From NCBI GenBank assembly GCA_023151145.1, contig JAKLJM010000149.1, positions 1 to 9,457 on the forward strand: DNA of 9,457 bases, read 5' to 3'. Position numbers and translations under genes: made by a program. This DNA is from Bacteriovoracaceae bacterium (GTDB lineage Bacteria > Bdellovibrionota > Bacteriovoracia > Bacteriovoracales > Bacteriovoracaceae). The notes under the pieces were generated by a model, which worked only from the letters and a program-made list of their open reading frames with translations, searched no databases and was not told the origin of the DNA. This document shows, in pieces, positions 7,426 through 9,457 of this stretch. The first letter of the stretch is position 1. Each line of letters starts with the position of its first letter.

Positions 7426-8316
7426 GTGCTTAATTTAGTTTTTCTTCTTATTACCACCCTTATTTGGGGTTTTGGTTTCATTGCCACCAAATGGACTTTT
7501 CAAGACTTTGATGGTTTCTGGTCACATGCCTTAAGATTTTTATTTGCCGGATTTTTTTCTTTGCCATTTTTATTGTGGAGAAAAAGTTTTTTTAAAAAAG
7601 AATTATTAAAAAAATCTTATTTTGCTTCTTGGTGGCTTTTTGGGGCTCTCTTCTTTCAGACCATTGGTCTTTATGAAACGACTGTTGCTAAAAGTGGATT
7701 TATCACAACCATGTACGCCTTGTTTACTCCTATGTTTGGAATGTTCTTTTTAAAGAAAAGATTTCATCCGAGTTACTGGTTATTGGTGCTCACTTCAATA
7801 ATGGGTGTGGCGCTATTATGTAATTTGAATTTTCAAGAATTTAATAGGGGAGATTTTTGGACACTTCTTTGTGCCATGGCCGGTGCTGGTCATATTTTAT
7901 ACGTTGAAAAAGTCGCACCAAATCTGGAAAGTGCCATTGAATTTAATTTTTTGCAAAGTTTATTTATGGGATTAAATTCATTGGTGGTGGTCTATTTTAT
8001 CAAAGGGCCAACAGATATAAGTGTTTTATTTGATGCTCAAAATCTTTATAAACCATCAGCGCTAACAGGCCTATTGTATTTAAGTTTATTATCTTCAATG
8101 GTTGCTTTCACTCTACAAATTGTCTCACAAAAGAAAATGCCAAGTCATATTGTGAGCATGATTTTTCTTTTAGAGTCACCTTTTGCCGCTTTTTTTGGTT
8201 ACCAGTTTTTAGGGGAGACGTTATCGGGATTAAATTTAATGGGATGTGCTTTAATTTTGATTTCGGTGGGCTTGATTCCTCTAGCAGAACATTGGAAAAA
8301 TAGATCAATTATTTAA
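7426..8316 (+). CDS. EamA-family (DMT superfamily) transporter
   Basis: Inner-membrane permease of 296 residues with ten predicted helices in two five-helix EamA repeats (about 2-134 and 141-289). TM1 carries the typical WGFGFIATKW. Helix 3-4 has FFQTIGLYETTVAKSGFITT, and helix 9 has the family signature ESPFAAFFGYQFLGE. Known relatives export amino acids, nucleotides or other small metabolites, but the substrate cannot be read from sequence. The GTG start follows the hemF TAA with no gap and only a weak ribosome site (AAGAG), so translation is likely coupled to hemF. The length and the placement of TM1 fit this start. A role in exporting a haem-pathway intermediate is possible from context, but EamA genes are often placed beside unrelated genes. 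It ends before the terminator at 8327-8364. Confidence 0.93.
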   Translation: MLNLVFLLITTLIWGFGFIATKWTFQDFDGFWSHALRFLFAGFFSLPFLLWRKSFFKKELLKKSYFASWWLFGALFFQTIGLYETTVAKSGFITTMYALFTPMFGMFFLKKRFHPSYWLLVLTSIMGVALLCNLNFQEFNRGDFWTLLCAMAGAGHILYVEKVAPNLESAIEFNFLQSLFMGLNSLVVVYFIKGPTDISVLFDAQNLYKPSALTGLLYLSLLSSMVAFTLQIVSQKKMPSHIVSMIFLLESPFAAFFGYQFLGETLSGLNLMGCALILISVGLIPLAEHWKNRSII

Positions 8317-8326
8317 CGAATAAGAC

Positions 8327-8364
8327 AAAAAAAACCCCACTTTTCGTGGGGCTTTCGTTTTTTT
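8327..8364. terminator. Bidirectional terminator between transporter and lipoprotein genes
   Basis: The hairpin CCCCAC (8335-8340), loop TTTTC, GTGGGG (8346-8351) is flanked by eight A on the left (8327-8334) and seven T on the right (8358-8364). On the minus strand the stem is followed at once by eight T, a textbook terminator for the lipoprotein gene. On the plus strand the T run starts six bases after the stem, so it is somewhat weaker for the hemF operon. The T tract overlaps the lipoprotein stop codon. Confidence 0.9.
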
Positions 8365-9001
8365 ACTTATTGTATTTTTTGTATACTTTCATAAGTTGTG
8401 ATTTAACTTGTCCTTTCATATCTAATAAGAGAAGGATCCCGTCATTTTCACCGTTTTCATCACGGCCAATTAATGAAATTGTACCAGCTTTTTTATCGCC
8501 AACATAATATCTAAAAGATGCGATCGCTCCATCTACACCAACTTTAGCTGGGATAAATAAACCGAAAACTTCTTTTCCTGCATAAACAGTCATGTTGTTA
8601 AATTTTTCAATTGAAAAAGCAACGGCCGGAAGTGAACCACTAGCAACACCTGGAAGGTTTCTTCCACCTGGAAGTTTTTGTGGATCTAACATGTCTAAAT
8701 TTCCATCGATTAAGTCTTTTAAGCCAATCGATACGTTCATTAAAGTTCCAGATGATTGAAGATCTGGTGAAATTTCTAAGTATGAATATTTATACTTAGG
8801 AATAACATATCTTAATCCACCGTCTAATTGAACATTTTCAAATACCATTGAGATCAAAAGTTGATCTTGCATTAAAGAAATGTTTGGTCCTTTAACACCT
8901 TCGATTTGGATGTTTGATCCGTTGTCTTTCCCACAGCCTGTAAAAGCAAAAAGAGAAAGAGCAAACATCACTACTGAAATTTTCTTCATAGAATGAAACA
9001 T
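8363..9001 (-). CDS. Putative lipoprotein of unknown function
   Basis: Protein of 212 residues. Seen: a lipoprotein signal peptide with Lys residues at 6-7, a hydrophobic core at about 9-20 and a lipobox-like FTGC with Cys23 as the expected lipidated residue. Phe at the -3 position is less usual than Leu. The residue after Cys is Gly, not Asp, so an outer-membrane destination is expected by the E. coli Lol rule, which may not hold here. The mature part looks beta-rich and soluble, with a Gly/Pro-rich segment (about 108-124), a segment containing SFRYYVGDKKAGTISLIGRD, an acidic DENGENDG loop and a basic C-terminal tail. No known domain is recognised. The start ATG at 9001 is chosen because AGGAG lies six bases upstream; the ATG four codons later would have poorer spacing. 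It is transcribed alone, toward the shared terminator. It could be a surface or periplasmic binding protein, but there is no direct evidence. Confidence 0.85.
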   Translation of the reverse strand: MFHSMKKISVVMFALSLFAFTGCGKDNGSNIQIEGVKGPNISLMQDQLLISMVFENVQLDGGLRYVIPKYKYSYLEISPDLQSSGTLMNVSIGLKDLIDGNLDMLDPQKLPGGRNLPGVASGSLPAVAFSIEKFNNMTVYAGKEVFGLFIPAKVGVDGAIASFRYYVGDKKAGTISLIGRDENGENDGILLLLDMKGQVKSQLMKVYKKYNK

Positions 9002-9005
9002 AGTG

Positions 9006-9012
9006 CTCTCCT
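9006..9012 (-). promoter_or_regulatory. Ribosome binding site of the lipoprotein gene
   Basis: AGGAGAG on the minus strand, with AGGAG six bases before the ATG at 9001. This spacing decides for the upstream ATG over the one at 8989. Confidence 0.75.
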
Positions 9013-9093
9013 GTTTGAGTAACTAGATTGATTGACGATGTAGGTTTTATCGGGATTCATTTTAGAAAGTTTAGTAGCAATAAGTGGAAATGG

Positions 9094-9120
9094 CCTATCC
9101 GAGTTTGCCGCTCGGATAGG
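9094..9120. other. GC-rich 10-bp stem-loop without a U tract
   Basis: CCTATCCGAG (9094-9103) and CTCGGATAGG (9111-9120) are perfectly complementary around a 7-base loop. Neither strand has a T run after the stem, so it is not a standard terminator. It lies 93-119 bases before the lipoprotein start and 82 bases after the small ORF. It could be a leader-RNA structure, a 3' stabiliser of the small transcript or a protein-binding site. A smaller dyad, CTCAAT-CA-ATTGAG, follows at 9133-9146. Confidence 0.6.
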
Positions 9121-9201
9121 TATTGGGGGAGTCTCAATCAATTGAGTAATGAATGTTTTAAAAGATTTACAGGTTTTTGAAATGGCAAAAAAGATTTAAA
9201 G

Positions 9202-9357
9202 TTAAGGATTTTTTTCATCAATAATTTTTTTTATTGCCAGAAAAAGTTCTTCGTCTGAAAGATTGAGTAATTCAGGCCGCTTTAGTTTTTCATCGATAAT
9301 GATTTTTTCAATTCTAGCAATGATAGAAAGAAGAAATCCACAATCTCTGATGATCAT
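9202..9357 (-). CDS. Small hypothetical protein (51 residues)
   Basis: A short ORF starting at ATG 9357, with AAGTGAGG at 9363-9370 (GAGG five bases before the ATG) as a good ribosome site. It can be extended in frame to a TTG at 9405, but that codon lies inside the palindrome at 9382-9417 and has no ribosome site, so the short form is preferred. The protein has an amphipathic, Ile-rich first helix (about 8-22), a charged turn (DEKLKRPELL) and a second helix, LSDEELFLAIKKIIDEK, ending in Pro. It has no signal peptide and is probably a two- or three-helix cytoplasmic protein. It does not match any family I can name; a loose likeness to small helical regulators such as Spo0E is not supported, since the SQELD motif is missing. 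A candidate promoter and a palindromic operator lie directly upstream, which favours a real, regulated gene. Confidence 0.5.
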   Translation of the reverse strand: MIIRDCGFLLSIIARIEKIIIDEKLKRPELLNLSDEELFLAIKKIIDEKNP

Positions 9358-9362
9358 AATAA

Positions 9363-9370
9363 CCTCACTT
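9363..9370 (-). promoter_or_regulatory. Ribosome binding site of the 51-residue ORF
   Basis: AAGTGAGG on the minus strand, with GAGG five bases before ATG 9357. It selects this start over the in-frame TTG at 9405. Confidence 0.5.
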
Positions 9371-9376
9371 AAAATA

Positions 9377-9405
9377 AGTCTAAGATATAAAGTTTGATAT
9401 GTCAA
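9377..9405 (-). promoter_or_regulatory. Candidate promoter of the 51-residue ORF
   Basis: A consensus -35 box TTGACA (9405-9400) is followed after 17 bases by TAGACT (9382-9377, four of six matches to TATAAT). The start site would be near 9370, giving a leader of only about a dozen bases that contains the ribosome site. The -35 box lies in the centre of the palindrome. Confidence 0.4.
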
Positions 9406-9417
9406 ACTTTATATCTT
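9382..9417. repeat. 36-bp perfect palindrome (16-bp arms, 4-bp centre)
   Basis: AAGATATAAAGTTTGA (9382-9397) and TCAAACTTTATATCTT (9402-9417) are exact inverted copies around TATG. The arms are AT-rich with no GC-rich stem base and no poly-T tail, so this is a poor terminator. It overlaps the -35 box and spacer of the candidate promoter of the small ORF. An operator for a dimeric or tetrameric regulator, or a recombinase-type site, is more likely. Confidence 0.8.
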
Positions 9418-9457
9418 GTACTCATACTTGTTTAAGTTGTTTGTTGGCCTTCGATTG

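Noticed and set aside
8108..8308. Minus-strand 66-codon frame opposite the EamA gene
   Set aside because: Antisense shadow of the last transmembrane helices of a clear transporter; no start signals.
1..9457. CRISPR arrays, tRNA/rRNA genes, insertion sequences or prophage genes
   Set aside because: No regularly spaced repeats, no cloverleaf or rRNA-like stretches, and no transposase or integrase reading frames were seen in the window.

Overview
This AT-rich window comes from a Gram-negative (diderm) bacterium. It encodes two predicted outer-membrane beta-barrels ending in phenylalanine, several Sec signal peptides, one lipoprotein, and an oxygen-dependent haem-biosynthesis enzyme. The mix of envelope genes, low GC and a FecR/TPR-barrel/CHASE2-cyclase cluster would fit a Bdellovibrionota/Bacteriovorax-like bacterium or a related deltaproteobacterial-type lineage. 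That placement is inference from style, not from a marker gene.

Left part (1-6294), all minus strand. Reading in the direction of transcription, there is a DUF3943-like envelope protein (5641-6294) and, 2 bases later, a small outer-membrane beta-barrel (4937-5638). After a 162-base gap with a consensus -10 box come a secreted FecR-domain protein (3302-4774), a TPR protein with a C-terminal outer-membrane barrel (1631-3223), and a CHASE2-sensor class III adenylate cyclase (1602 to beyond the left edge). The last three look like one envelope-to-cytoplasm signalling unit: FecR protein in the periplasm, TPR barrel in the outer membrane, CHASE2 domain facing the periplasm, and a cyclase domain making cAMP in the cytoplasm. 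A strong intrinsic terminator (3244-3275) lies only about 20 bases before the TPR-barrel start. It probably works as an attenuator or transcript-dosing element between fecR and the two downstream genes.

Middle part (6295-8364). A 228-base divergent intergenic region holds a candidate hemF promoter and two operator-like dyads. hemF (6523-7425, oxygen-dependent coproporphyrinogen III oxidase) is followed with no gap by a ten-helix EamA/DMT transporter (7426-8316, GTG start). A bidirectional terminator (8327-8364) closes this operon and also serves the convergent gene.

Right part (8363-9457). A minus-strand lipoprotein of unknown function (8363-9001) has a long upstream region containing a GC-rich 10-bp hairpin (9094-9120). 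Beyond it lie a 51-residue hypothetical ORF (9202-9357) and a perfect 16-bp-arm palindrome (9382-9417). The palindrome coincides with the -35 region and spacer of two mirror-image candidate promoters. The last 40 bases show nothing recognisable.
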